From: Treponema sp. Marseille-Q3903 | GTDB lineage: Bacteria > Spirochaetota > Spirochaetia > Treponematales > Treponemataceae | Length of the DNA stretch: 64,000 bases | Direction of reading: 5' to 3' | Assembly: GCF_014334335.1 (NCBI RefSeq) | Contig: NZ_JACSEU010000001.1 | Coordinates: forward strand, 1 to 64,000 | In this document: in pieces, positions 45,795 to 54,935 of the stretch | How positions within the stretch are numbered: position 1 is the first letter of the stretch | How the letters are laid out: each line of letters opens with the position of its first letter | Position numbers and translations under genes: made by a program | The notes under the pieces: model-generated | What the model saw: the letters and a program-made list of their open reading frames with translations, nothing else | Databases searched by the model: none | What the model was told of the DNA's origin: nothing

Positions 45795-46570
45795 AGCACC
45801 ACCTGTGTGTTCTGTTCGCTGTTACGGATATTAAAAACAACAATGCCTGTTACTTCAAACTTCTGATAACAAAGCACTGTGTCAGCGCAGTTGATGTCTG
45901 CCATATCATCAAGAGGCTTCAGGTCATAAAGGTCTAACCAGATTCCAAATTGCTGGTCCAGTGTAATAGTAAGCTTTTCTATTTTATTCTGAGTCGGATA
46001 ATGTTCTGTGTTTAATGGAAAGTACAGAGTAATCTGATACTTTGCTTTTTCAGTAAACTTTCCTGTAAGCTCAAAGCGGTAAACAAGAGGAAACTTTTTT
46101 AAGTCTGCAATTACACTGTGGCCGTCATAATAAAAAGTACGGCACTCGTTCCATGGCAAAGAGGGTGTAGTAATATCCCAGCCAGTAGTAAAAGAATCAT
46201 CGTTATCTTTTACATCAAGCCTGAAATAAAGAGGTTCATTATTTTCTGCGCGAAGCTCAAAATCTTTTACAGATACATTTTTATAAATCAGCTTTTCACA
46301 AACACGGTCTACAAGAATATCAAACTTTTCATTCGAATAAAAAAGCAAAAGGAACAGAGCAAGAATATTATTATATTCAAGTCTCGTAACCACGCAGCCA
46401 GTGATTGCCTTGCCGGTTTCAACAAGCTTCTCTCTGTTCCTTAAGCCAATCACTCCAGGCAGAGCGTAGCCTTTGGACGCAGTGCGTACAGTTTCCTCGC
46501 TGTAAGGTAATGGATAATATTCTCCGTCTTTTGCTATCGTCAGTGTGCAGTCTCTACCTTGAACTTTCAT
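45791..46570 (-). CDS. Phage tail-tube-like protein
   Basis: The 259-residue product starts MKVQGRDCTLTIAKDGEYYP and has beta-rich segments with ETGKAITGCVVTRLEYNN and later TGWDITTPSLPW. The pattern of a beta-sandwich with long loops resembles tail-tube proteins. It overlaps the hub-like gene by four bases. The assignment is moderate, because no diagnostic motif exists. Confidence 0.5.
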   Translation of the reverse strand: MKVQGRDCTLTIAKDGEYYPLPYSEETVRTASKGYALPGVIGLRNREKLVETGKAITGCVVTRLEYNNILALFLLLFYSNEKFDILVDRVCEKLIYKNVSVKDFELRAENNEPLYFRLDVKDNDDSFTTGWDITTPSLPWNECRTFYYDGHSVIADLKKFPLVYRFELTGKFTEKAKYQITLYFPLNTEHYPTQNKIEKLTITLDQQFGIWLDLYDLKPLDDMADINCADTVLCYQKFEVTGIVVFNIRNSEQNTQVVL

Positions 46571-46616
46571 AGCTCAAGTGTAAGCCCAAAGCCGTGTGCA
46601 AAAAGGTTCAGTTTTC

Positions 46617-47504
46617 TTAACCTTTTAGGTCAAATCGTTCGATGCTCAGATTTTTTAATGTCCTTACTTTTTGTTTAGTGGATTCTTTATTTACTGTAAC
46701 ATTGACATTAATAGGAATAGGATCTTGCTTTTCTAATTCAATAGGTTCTTCTATTTTTATAGGCAATGCTTTCTTTTGTTCAATGTTTTTGACTTCAATT
46801 TCAATAGGCTCTTTTTCAATATCAGATATTTTGATATCAACGTTTCCTTTTTTTATAGAAATTGGAACAAAAAAAGTTATCAATGATATAATAAATGAAG
46901 CTACTGCAATAATAGTAGTAGTCCAATATTGGACTTTTTGTATATTTTCACTTTTCTTTTGTCTAATTTCTAATTTATATTGTTTTATTTTATCATCTTC
47001 TTCTTTCTTTTGTTGTTTGATTTCTTCTTTTCTAATTTTTTGAGCTTCTAAATCTAAATAATCATTCTCAACCATATTATATAGTTTACTTGTAGGATAG
47101 TAATATGAAGAAAAATATGGCTTTAACTTCTTTGAAAGTGAAGGTTTTATAAAATCTGTTGTTGTATCACATATATCATCTTGTTTTACACATAAATCAG
47201 CTTCTGCTAAAAAAATATATTCATTTTCTTCCAAATATTTCATTAAGAGATAATATTCATATAATTTTGCAATTTTATCATAAAATAAATTTTTAAAATC
47301 TTCTTGCGTATTAAATCTTTGTGAGTTATAGACTAATTCTAATTCATCATTTCTATTAATAACATGAAAGCCACAGGTTATACTAAGACCAAATATACCT
47401 TCTAAATCAAACAAAATATTTTCAGCACAAACTGTTTGATTATTATTAAAAAGTTTGATTATTAAATCTAATACTTTTTTTTCAAAATCACTAAATTTTC
47501 TCAT
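46617..47504 (-). CDS. Cargo protein with coiled coil and membrane helix
   Basis: The 295-residue protein has a soluble helical N-terminal ~160 residues, a Lys/Glu coiled coil (EEIKQQKKEEDDKIKQYKLE), one clear membrane helix (TTTIIAVASFIISLITFFVP) and an outer tail with alternating Ile/Glu. It is more AT-rich than neighbouring phage genes and has no structural-gene features. It lies with 47566 and 48450 in the middle of the tail region. An effector that acts at the membrane is possible; the function is unknown. Confidence 0.5.
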   Translation of the reverse strand: MRKFSDFEKKVLDLIIKLFNNNQTVCAENILFDLEGIFGLSITCGFHVINRNDELELVYNSQRFNTQEDFKNLFYDKIAKLYEYYLLMKYLEENEYIFLAEADLCVKQDDICDTTTDFIKPSLSKKLKPYFSSYYYPTSKLYNMVENDYLDLEAQKIRKEEIKQQKKEEDDKIKQYKLEIRQKKSENIQKVQYWTTTIIAVASFIISLITFFVPISIKKGNVDIKISDIEKEPIEIEVKNIEQKKALPIKIEEPIELEKQDPIPINVNVTVNKESTKQKVRTLKNLSIERFDLKG

Positions 47505-47565
47505 TTTATTTATTCCTTTTTTTAATTCTATTATTCTTTGAATGTTAAAGTCCTTTAATTTTTTA

Positions 47566-48387
47566 TCAACTATCTAACAGACTATTTATACAAATCGCAT
47601 TTTCAGAATTCAGAAAAGCTGTATGGTAATTCTTTTCTTTCCTGAATATGAAAGCAATAACATCATCATTACTTGATTTCCAATACGGTCTATAAAATTC
47701 CCACGTCATTAATGGATTATCTGAATATGCCTGAATTATTTTATTTGCAGTTTCAGCTTTAATAATAAAGCCAAGATATTTTTCTAGAAATTCTTTTTTT
47801 GCATCCTCGTTGAGTGAATACTTTGTAATATCAAAATAATAAGAATCATTTCTATTATCAAGCTCATTCATTTTACACATTAATGCAAATCTATGGCTTT
47901 TATTACTGGTATCTGCATAAATCTTATTAGACCAGGTAAGTATTATTGCGCCTTTTAATGGATTGCTATCAACAGGACTTACTGTATTAAAAACTTCATA
48001 TTTAACGGTTTCGTAATCTGAATATTTTTTTTCATCTTTATTTCGTTCATATTGTTCTTGCATAAAACTTTCAAAAGAACAGAATTCATTTGCCCTTGTA
48101 CAGTGTACACCATTAAAGTCAAAGAAGTATATTTCTTTTTTTTCTGCTGATGTTTCTTTTATAAATAAATTATTAAGACAATTAATAAGAGTTGTATCTG
48201 TTCTGTAATTCTCATCTAAGAAACAGACGCATTGTTTATCTAAAGTACGAAAAACAGAATATAAAGGTTCATAATCAACTGTTAGATATTCCTTAGGAAA
48301 CTTATTGGAAATGTCCGAAAACTCAATAGCATTCAGTTTTTCCTTAAACTTTTTTTCATTTAACATTTTAATTATTCTTTTAATCAA
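47566..48387 (-). CDS. Cargo protein with degenerate P-loop-like start
   Basis: The 273-residue soluble protein has CVCFLDENYRTDTTLINCLN at about residues 53-72, in the place and shape of a P-loop (beta strand, loop, TTLIN helix) but without the G-x-x-x-x-G-K. It continues with YFFDFNGVH and LTWSNKIYA strands and a helical domain. This could be an NTPase-like fold that lost catalysis, as in some STAND-type sensors. It is AT-rich. The function is unknown. Confidence 0.45.
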   Translation of the reverse strand: MIKRIIKMLNEKKFKEKLNAIEFSDISNKFPKEYLTVDYEPLYSVFRTLDKQCVCFLDENYRTDTTLINCLNNLFIKETSAEKKEIYFFDFNGVHCTRANEFCSFESFMQEQYERNKDEKKYSDYETVKYEVFNTVSPVDSNPLKGAIILTWSNKIYADTSNKSHRFALMCKMNELDNRNDSYYFDITKYSLNEDAKKEFLEKYLGFIIKAETANKIIQAYSDNPLMTWEFYRPYWKSSNDDVIAFIFRKEKNYHTAFLNSENAICINSLLDS

Positions 48388-48449
48388 TTACTTCGTATTC
48401 CATTGTGCAATTTGAAATTGCATAAATTGTGCCAACAGAATCGGCACAA

Positions 48450-49922
48450 TTAATTTATGATTTTCCAATAGCCGTTTCTGTCGCTTCCAACTCGTTCTAT
48501 TATATTAAGATCTTTTAGAATCTTTATATGCTTTCGTATAGCTCTATCTGTAATTCCAAGAGTTTTTTCTAAATCGTTTGTAGTAGCATTAGGATTATTT
48601 CTAATTGCTTCAAATACAGCAACGGAACTTCTCGGAACTTTCTCGGAACTTTCTCGGAACTTACTAGGAACTTTCTCGGAACTTCCAGGCATTTTCTGTG
48701 CACTTTCAGCGAATCCGTCAATGCCATATTCTGCTGCAAGTTTTTTATAAGTTTCAGAAGCATTACAAATAGCAGAAAAACCGCCACTTACAACCTTTGG
48801 TTCTGGAAGAGTTGCATTTTGCTCGTCACAAATTGTTTTAATCTTGAAATATCCGCGACCCCAGGATTCAATAAATCCACACTTAAAGAAAATATCAGCA
48901 ATCTTAGGATTTCTTGGAGCAGAATGATGTAATTTATAAAGGTCTTCAATCTTTACGGTTTCCGGCATTTCTCCAATATTCCAGATATCAATCTTGTCCT
49001 TGTAAATCAGAATCTGAATAGGATATGGCTTTGTGTAATCCTTATGAATAAGTGCATTCAGTAACAATTCTCGAAATGCTCCACGAGGGAAGAAGTAAGT
49101 TTCTGCTCTATGAATCTCATCTGGATATGAAATAAGGGCTTTCATATATTTTGTGTAGATAATATCAAGGGCATCTTCAACCTGTGTCATAAGAGAACCG
49201 TGAATTTCATCCTGGAAAAGAATGTCGGCATCATTTGCGAAATAACCGATTTTGGTATATGCACCAATTACCCATTTCTCAGGATCTGGATGAAAAGCCA
49301 TAACTGCAGCACGTGTAAGCCGTTCTTTATCAAAGGCTCTGAAATTTTGCAAAAGAGCTTCATTTGATATTTCGAGTTCTTCTTCCTTAAAGCGGTTAGT
49401 TCTTATAGCCCATGTCTTAAATACCTTAAATGCTCGTTCATCTAAGTCCTTTAAAGAAACTTCAGGAATGGAAACAGCATCCCACGAAAGTCCATAAGCA
49501 TTTAGAATCAAATCATTTAATTCAAAGCCGGTAACTTCCTGTGTGGTTGAACCAACTCTTTTGTAGTATTTTCCATGATAACTTACTGGATTTTCATACT
49601 TATTAACTTTGATAATCAGATATTTCAAATTATTGTCAGAATCATCAGCAACAGATACATCACATAAAAGGCCCATGCTCTTTGTAATCTTAAGAGGAAT
49701 TGTTTCGCTTAATTTATGAAAATCTTGAACACCTGTTACAGTTCCTTTGTCGTTTACACCAATATAAAGGATTCCGCCTTTTGTATTAGCAAAAGCACAA
49801 ATCCATTTGAGGTATTCATCCTGCCAGCTTTGCTTAAATTCTATATCCTGATTTTCTGATTTCTGTATTATCATATTTGAAAATATTATATCATAATCTT
49901 TGCTGTTTTTTCTATGTTTCAA
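48450..49922 (-). CDS. AlbA_2/Schlafen-like protein with winged-helix C terminus
   Basis: The 490-residue protein has an N-terminal AlbA_2 (Schlafen-like) domain with ENQDIEFKQSWQDEYLKWI, ANTKGGILYIGVNDKG and the middle NALIHKDYTKPYPI, then a GHKL-like ATPase-type segment, and a C-terminal winged helix (AIRNNPNATTNDLEKTLGIT). A SSEKVP-type short repeat near residue 410 links them. Such proteins are widespread putative regulators or nucleases. Between head connectors and tail genes it is misplaced for a virion protein, so I read it as a moron or defence-type cargo gene. Confidence 0.75.
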   Translation of the reverse strand: MKHRKNSKDYDIIFSNMIIQKSENQDIEFKQSWQDEYLKWICAFANTKGGILYIGVNDKGTVTGVQDFHKLSETIPLKITKSMGLLCDVSVADDSDNNLKYLIIKVNKYENPVSYHGKYYKRVGSTTQEVTGFELNDLILNAYGLSWDAVSIPEVSLKDLDERAFKVFKTWAIRTNRFKEEELEISNEALLQNFRAFDKERLTRAAVMAFHPDPEKWVIGAYTKIGYFANDADILFQDEIHGSLMTQVEDALDIIYTKYMKALISYPDEIHRAETYFFPRGAFRELLLNALIHKDYTKPYPIQILIYKDKIDIWNIGEMPETVKIEDLYKLHHSAPRNPKIADIFFKCGFIESWGRGYFKIKTICDEQNATLPEPKVVSGGFSAICNASETYKKLAAEYGIDGFAESAQKMPGSSEKVPSKFRESSEKVPRSSVAVFEAIRNNPNATTNDLEKTLGITDRAIRKHIKILKDLNIIERVGSDRNGYWKIIN

Positions 49923-49929
49923 AATAATA

Positions 49930-50328
49930 TCACACCGTAATCCTCATAACTATTTTGTTTCCCTTAGAGTTTGTTATTTTACGGTCAATCCACATATCAT
50001 TCTTCTGAATAATTAATGCTATGGCTTCAGAATAACGTGAGAATATAATTGGTCTTAGTTCTATGTTTGGTTGTAGTTTTAATTCAATGCTAACTGTATA
50101 AATTGTATTTTCAATAATCCTGTCTTTCTCAGAATACTCAGTTTCTTCTATACTAAATGTAAATAAAGGCAGTTTGATACAGTTCTCTGCGAGAGTCGTG
50201 TTTTCAAAAGGTTTAAGAATAATCCCGTCATTATGCTCCTTATTGATTTTCTCAATGTAGTCAGGCAGCTTCTGAATTAAGAGATATTCCAGTTCTTTAT
50301 AAACAGGCTCAAAACTTTTCATAAACAT
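49930..50328 (-). CDS. Phage head-tail joining or tail-terminator-like protein
   Basis: The 132-residue product (start at 50328, or at the ATG at 50322) is soluble with alternating strands and helices (ELEYLLIQKLPDYIEKINKE, TIYTVSIELKLQPNIELRP). It overlaps the connector gene by ten bases. Position after a gp6-like connector is typical of tail-terminator or neck proteins. Moderate confidence. Confidence 0.5.
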   Translation of the reverse strand: MFMKSFEPVYKELEYLLIQKLPDYIEKINKEHNDGIILKPFENTTLAENCIKLPLFTFSIEETEYSEKDRIIENTIYTVSIELKLQPNIELRPIIFSRYSEAIALIIQKNDMWIDRKITNSKGNKIVMRITV

Positions 50329-50813
50329 TTTCTTCTATATAAATTGATTACAGACTGAATATCCTGTGGTAATTCAAATCCTGTTTCATCATCAAGATTT
50401 GTCTGCTTAATAAAGTCTTTCTTCTTTAGAAGGAAAAGTTTTACTATAACTTCTTTTAAGTCTGCCGGTAATGTTTCTTCTGTAAAACCAGCATTATAAT
50501 TCAGAAAGACAACATGACCTTCAAGTTTTGGATCTATGAATAAAATACGATGTCCATCAATTACACAATTTGGAACACGCAGCTTTGTTGTCATATCAAT
50601 GATGTTTATCATTTCAGATATGTTTTCGTGTTCTGTAAAAACCATACAGTCTTTTACTGTGTGTAATTCATTGTAATTCTTATCATCAAGAGTGTAACCT
50701 AAAAGCTTTTCAATGTAAGAAATTGTTGCTGCAAATATTAAAGAGTCTGTTTCTAATTCCTCAGCTTTAAGCTCTAATATTTTCTGTAGTTCTTCAAATG
50801 TGAAAGGTTTCAT
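50319..50813 (-). CDS. Head-tail connector (gp6-like)
   Basis: The 164-residue helical protein has an N-terminal TFEELQKILELKAEELETDS, a central YIEKLLGYTLDD and a late TLPADLKEVIVKLFLLKKKD. These match HK97 gp6-like DNA-packaging connectors, which also follow the capsid gene. It lies 222 bases after the capsid gene, across a hairpin. Confidence 0.65.
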   Translation of the reverse strand: MKPFTFEELQKILELKAEELETDSLIFAATISYIEKLLGYTLDDKNYNELHTVKDCMVFTEHENISEMINIIDMTTKLRVPNCVIDGHRILFIDPKLEGHVVFLNYNAGFTEETLPADLKEVIVKLFLLKKKDFIKQTNLDDETGFELPQDIQSVINLYRRKCL

Positions 50814-51035
50814 ATTTCTCCGTCATCGGAAAAAGCGGGGCAAAGGCTAGTATAACCTCCATTCAGTCAAATACAAGGCCAAGCCCTTCGGGTGCTACGC
50901 AGCCTTGCATTTGCCTTCACTTCGGTTAGGGAATTTTCGCCTCCGCTTTCCAAAGCTATGCTATAGCAAAGCGTTAAGAAAAATTGCGAAAGCAATTTTT
51001 TAGCTTTACCACCTCTATCTTTGGACTGTTGTTTG
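50814..51035. other. Gap after the capsid gene with a hairpin
   Basis: No gene is seen. It contains short CTTCG/CGAAG-type inverted words and a 9-bp stem with GAAA loop at 50979-51000 (AAAAATTGC / GCAATTTTT), which could end or attenuate capsid transcription on the minus strand. Confidence 0.5.
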
Positions 51036-52342
51036 TTATTCTGTTGCTGTTTTGAGCAAGACCATATTCTTTTTAGGACGAGTCACAAGGAATCCATCAC
51101 GCTTGCGGAATCGCATAAAGAGCTCTCCATATTCGAGGCCTTCTGTTGTTTCGTCGAAACGTTTGATTTCAATTCCTTTGCGGTTGCCGTGAATGATTCT
51201 TTTTGGATTCATAAAGATGGCAATCACGCTGTCAGCTTCAATGTCTGCAAGCTGCGGCATCAGGCGACTTTCAACAACATCATATCCATCGATTTTTCCT
51301 GGCATTCCGTCGCCTGGCTTTCTCCAGATTGGATTGTGATTGTCGTCCTGAATGTTTGCGATATGACTGAGGAAGGTTTCATGAAGGAACCATTTGCAAT
51401 ATTTTCTTTCTTCCGGCTCAACCTGAAGCTCTGCCTTGCGGAAGTCGAGGTATGTGAGCTTTGATTCGTCTGTGCTCTGGATGCGGCAGACTTCTGCGTG
51501 TTCCATATTCATTGCACCTGTGAACGGGTCATCGTCTGCAATAAGACACTGACGGTCAAACTCCTGTCCGTAGGCTTCTGTAAAATCTTCGAGGAACAGC
51601 TTACCGAGGTCTACAAAAACATCTTCGCCAAACTCATCGAAGAATGGAACGTAACCAGCCAAGGTATAAGCCTTGAGCTCTGTTCTTGTCGGCATGTTTG
51701 ATTTTGTTGCGTCGATTTTCTGACCGTAAGAAGTCAGCCACTTCAATTCGATTCCGCCGCGGTCTCTTTCCGGGATAAAAATGGATGGTCCGCTCATAGG
51801 GCGGGGGTAACAAGGTTCATCATCTGAGACTGTTTTGCAGCTTCCTGCATGATTGTCTCTTCATAAATCGGATTGATAAGATACTGGTCATTATTTGCCA
51901 AGTTTCCGATTGGCTCCCCGAGAACAGCTTTAGATGGCACAAAGCCTTTTCCGGTTTCCCAGGAGAAGTCTTTCGGGTTGTTCCATTTTTCAGCTCTTAT
52001 GTTCGGACAGAACTTAAGCTGGCCGAGTGTTTCTGCATCCTTGTTCCAGGCTGCGTACAAAGCTTTACCAAGATTGTAACAAACATCTCTGTAAGAGAGT
52101 GGTTTCATTTCGGCATCAGCTTTACGCATAAGGTTACGAAGCTCTTTTACAGCTTCCTTAATTCCTTCAAGCTCACTTGTTGTTGCAGTTGTCTGACTGT
52201 CGGCAGCCTTCAAAATACCAGCAATGATTTCTTCATTCTCATTTAAATACTTCGAAATCTGTTCTGGTGTTGCAGCTTCTGTAGGAACAAGAGTTTTCAT
52301 ATTCTCTAATTTCTGCTGCAGTGATACAATTACTTCGTTCAA
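51036..52342 (-). pseudogene. HK97-type major capsid protein, split by a -1 frame change
   Basis: The first frame (51794-52342, 182 residues) holds a helical delta/scaffold region and the start of the capsid fold (SYRDVCYNLGKALYAAW, QYLINPIYEETIMQEAAKQS). It ends in NLVTPAL with TGA at 51794. The second frame (51036-51797, 253 residues) begins ATG AGC in an ATGA overlap and supplies the rest (KYCKWFLHETFLSHIANIQ, DVVESRLMPQ). Their sum is normal for one capsid protein. The break is after CCCCCGCCC. It may be a mutation, a sequencing error, or coupled expression of two pieces. Confidence 0.7.
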
Positions 52343-52421
52343 GTTTTCCTCCTTAGGTAACTTGGATAACAGAGCTGCCAGCAGGTTCCAATTGTCAGCA
52401 GCTCTGTTTTTATTTGCACTT

Positions 52422-53051
52422 CTAAGCCCGTGCCAGGCCTTTACTCAATTTGTCATAAAACGTAAGCTCCTCAGGTTCCTGAATTACTTCCGTAATCTCC
52501 AGTTTTTTCTCTCCGTTTCGGGCAAATGGATTTGCCGGAACACAGCAGATAGAGAATTCCAAAAGCTCCTGCTTTCGGAAAATCAGATCGCATTCGCGGT
52601 CTTTGGCTTCAAGAAACTCAATTTCCTCCGCAATGAATCCAACAGAGCCGCAGCGTAAAGCGCCGGCCTTAACTCTCTCCCCAATACTCCATCCGAACTC
52701 GTCAAACTCTTTTGAGTTGAATACAATATCTCCCTCGAGCACTGTATCAGCCTTCACATTCTCCGCATATCCTATCGCTGGAATAGAGTAATCATGACTC
52801 CAGAGAATTACAGGATTCGCAAGATAGTTCTTTAAGTTCCATCCGGCAGGGTCGACTTTTTCAAAGTCACGGTCTACATCAAAAGTACTCATTACCCAAT
52901 GGAATGAATCTTTCTGTACATCAATGCTTTTGAAAACTTCAACCTGAGGCGAAAGTTTTCCAGAATGTGTATTGTCCTTTAAGAAAGACAAAAACAGATT
53001 CTTGTTTCTGGAAAACTCATTGTTTTCCACTCCGTCAATTTTTACTAACAA
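52422..53051 (-). CDS. HK97-type prohead protease
   Basis: The 209-residue protein has VMSTFDVDRDFEKVDPAGWN, VILWSHDYS (catalytic His), LRCGSVGFIAEE (catalytic Ser) and LLEFSICCVPANPFARN, the signature of U35 prohead proteases. It cleaves the capsid delta domain during maturation. It lies before the capsid gene and overlaps the LuxR-like gene by seven bases. Confidence 0.85.
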   Translation of the reverse strand: MLVKIDGVENNEFSRNKNLFLSFLKDNTHSGKLSPQVEVFKSIDVQKDSFHWVMSTFDVDRDFEKVDPAGWNLKNYLANPVILWSHDYSIPAIGYAENVKADTVLEGDIVFNSKEFDEFGWSIGERVKAGALRCGSVGFIAEEIEFLEAKDRECDLIFRKQELLEFSICCVPANPFARNGEKKLEITEVIQEPEELTFYDKLSKGLARA

Positions 53052-53695
53052 CTCCAGCTCCTTAAGTTTATTTTTTCCAGCTGTTTATTCAGAACACTAA
53101 AATCTTTCATGCTCTCAAAACCGATTTTCTTTTTAAGTCTGCTGATATGAATGCCAACAGCACCTTCGGATGCACTAACCAGTCCACTGATTTGTTTGAT
53201 TGATTTTCCTTCTCCAAGATACATACCAATCTCAAGCTCCATTTCGGTAATCTCAGAACAATACTTGCGAAAACGCAAATGTCCATTTGAATCCAGACTG
53301 TCTAAAACCTCTTCCGGAAAAATCTTCTCGCCAGAAAAGATATTACGCAGCTTATTCACAAATTCTTTTTTGTTACGAATATTACAAATAAAGCCATCAG
53401 CTTTAAGATCGTAAACTCGAAGACCAAAGAATCTTGAACAGTCTCCCTGCTCAACAAAAATAATCCGAAGCCTGTTGTTATAAACACGCAAAGCTGTCAT
53501 TTTGAATCGAAGAACATAACTCAGAAAATACTTATCAAAAATGACAATATCATCCTCAGCACTCTTCAAATGATAAATGATGTCAGTATCATTTGAACCA
53601 TCTACAATCTGCAGCGAAGGCATTGCTGCCTTTGCACAATGAGTAATAATTTCTTTTGTAAAATCATCACATACTGCAATTATGATTTTTTTCAT
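53045..53695 (-). CDS. LuxR-type helix-turn-helix regulator in the head module
   Basis: The 216-residue protein has a response-regulator-like N terminus (IIIAVCDDFTKEIITHCAKA; possible Asp in DIVIFDKYF) and a C-terminal LuxR-type HTH (EITEMELEIGMYLGEGKSIK, ASEGAVGIHISRLKKKIGF). It sits between portal and protease, an unusual place, with a 7-bp overlap to the protease. It may control late genes. Whether it is still phosphorylated is unclear. Confidence 0.65.
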   Translation of the reverse strand: MKKIIIAVCDDFTKEIITHCAKAAMPSLQIVDGSNDTDIIYHLKSAEDDIVIFDKYFLSYVLRFKMTALRVYNNRLRIIFVEQGDCSRFFGLRVYDLKADGFICNIRNKKEFVNKLRNIFSGEKIFPEEVLDSLDSNGHLRFRKYCSEITEMELEIGMYLGEGKSIKQISGLVSASEGAVGIHISRLKKKIGFESMKDFSVLNKQLEKINLRSWSC

Positions 53696-53712
53696 TTTTG
53701 TACCTCTTTCTG

Positions 53713-54900
53713 TTATTGAGATTGTTCAACAGGAACCAATGAAGAAGCTCTGAACCAGGTATCACCCCATGGTTTTGTATTCTCACCACGTTTACGCAGA
53801 ACATCATTAATGGTTTTCAAGCCGGCATTGATTTCTGCAATATCCCTGTTACTCTGGGCATCTTCTGATTCCTGTAACTCAGGTATAGAATCAAGATTAA
53901 ATACACCAGTTTCAGGCAGATTAAATCTTCTGAACAACAGCACCTCAAGAACCTCTTCAAAATTCTTAAGGAGGGGAATTAATGTATAGTTCCAAAAAGC
54001 TCTGTGCTGACTGTCTGTATCAGTACCACTTAAGGAGCTCTTGGAATCCTGTATGTTAGCCACTCGTGGAGGTATTCCATATTTCGCGAGCAGTGTATAC
54101 AAGTTCCACTTTTTCATATCATAAAGTTTCAGAACATCAGGGCTAAAAGTAAGCGGCTGGTACTCTGTACCTTTACCCAAAACAGCAACAAGATTCTTCA
54201 TACCGCGGCCATATTTCCTGTCCCAGGTTCTCGCTAAAAGCTCTGCTTCAGCTTCTGTTAATACCTGGTCCGTCTTCAGTAAACCTTTCGGAACTCCTCC
54301 TTCTTTAAGCAAGCCTGTGTTTTGCTTTGCCGCAAGTAAATCCTGTTCAACCTCAAGCCCCAAACTTACCAGCGGACTTACGCCCCTGTAGACATTCCAT
54401 GGGTTCCAGTCCTTAAAATGAATTACCTCATCAGGAAGAATAATCAGCGGCCATCCGCTGCCTTCTTCCGTGTAAACCCATTTGGTAATTTTTCCGCCGT
54501 CAACGACATGCTGCATATATCGCGGATTAAGAATGTAAATCTCAGTTGGAATCCCACAGACATAATTTTCTCCGAACCACCAGAATGCTTCACCATCCAG
54601 ACTCCACCAGGCACAAGTCTGTTTCCATAAATCAAAGCGGCTCAGATTTTTATTTGGAAAACGAAAAAGATTTGCAAGAGCAGTGTCACGTTCTACTGTT
54701 CCATTTTTACGTACTTCAAATTCAGCTCTCGCTACGTTACGAGTTAAAATATCAATGCACACAGAAACCCAGGCATGTTGAAGATAAGGATCTGTGCAGG
54801 CCTTTTTCTCATGCACAGAAAAATCCTCAGCAACTGTCTCTCCATTGAGTTGTTCAAAACTTTGTAATTGCTTCTGCTGATTTCTTCTGAATAAACTCAC
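53713..54900 (-). CDS. HK97-type portal protein
   Basis: The 395-residue product contains AWVSVCIDILTRNVARAEFE near residue 43, EVIHFKDWNPWNVYRGVSP and KWNLYTLLAKYGIPPRVANI, all typical of phage portal proteins. The portal is the DNA entry ring at one head vertex. Length and position after terminase are normal. Confidence 0.85.
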   Translation of the reverse strand: MSLFRRNQQKQLQSFEQLNGETVAEDFSVHEKKACTDPYLQHAWVSVCIDILTRNVARAEFEVRKNGTVERDTALANLFRFPNKNLSRFDLWKQTCAWWSLDGEAFWWFGENYVCGIPTEIYILNPRYMQHVVDGGKITKWVYTEEGSGWPLIILPDEVIHFKDWNPWNVYRGVSPLVSLGLEVEQDLLAAKQNTGLLKEGGVPKGLLKTDQVLTEAEAELLARTWDRKYGRGMKNLVAVLGKGTEYQPLTFSPDVLKLYDMKKWNLYTLLAKYGIPPRVANIQDSKSSLSGTDTDSQHRAFWNYTLIPLLKNFEEVLEVLLFRRFNLPETGVFNLDSIPELQESEDAQSNRDIAEINAGLKTINDVLRKRGENTKPWGDTWFRASSLVPVEQSQ

Positions 54901-54935
54901 TTTCTATTTCCTAGATTATCGGTAAACCAAAAAAC

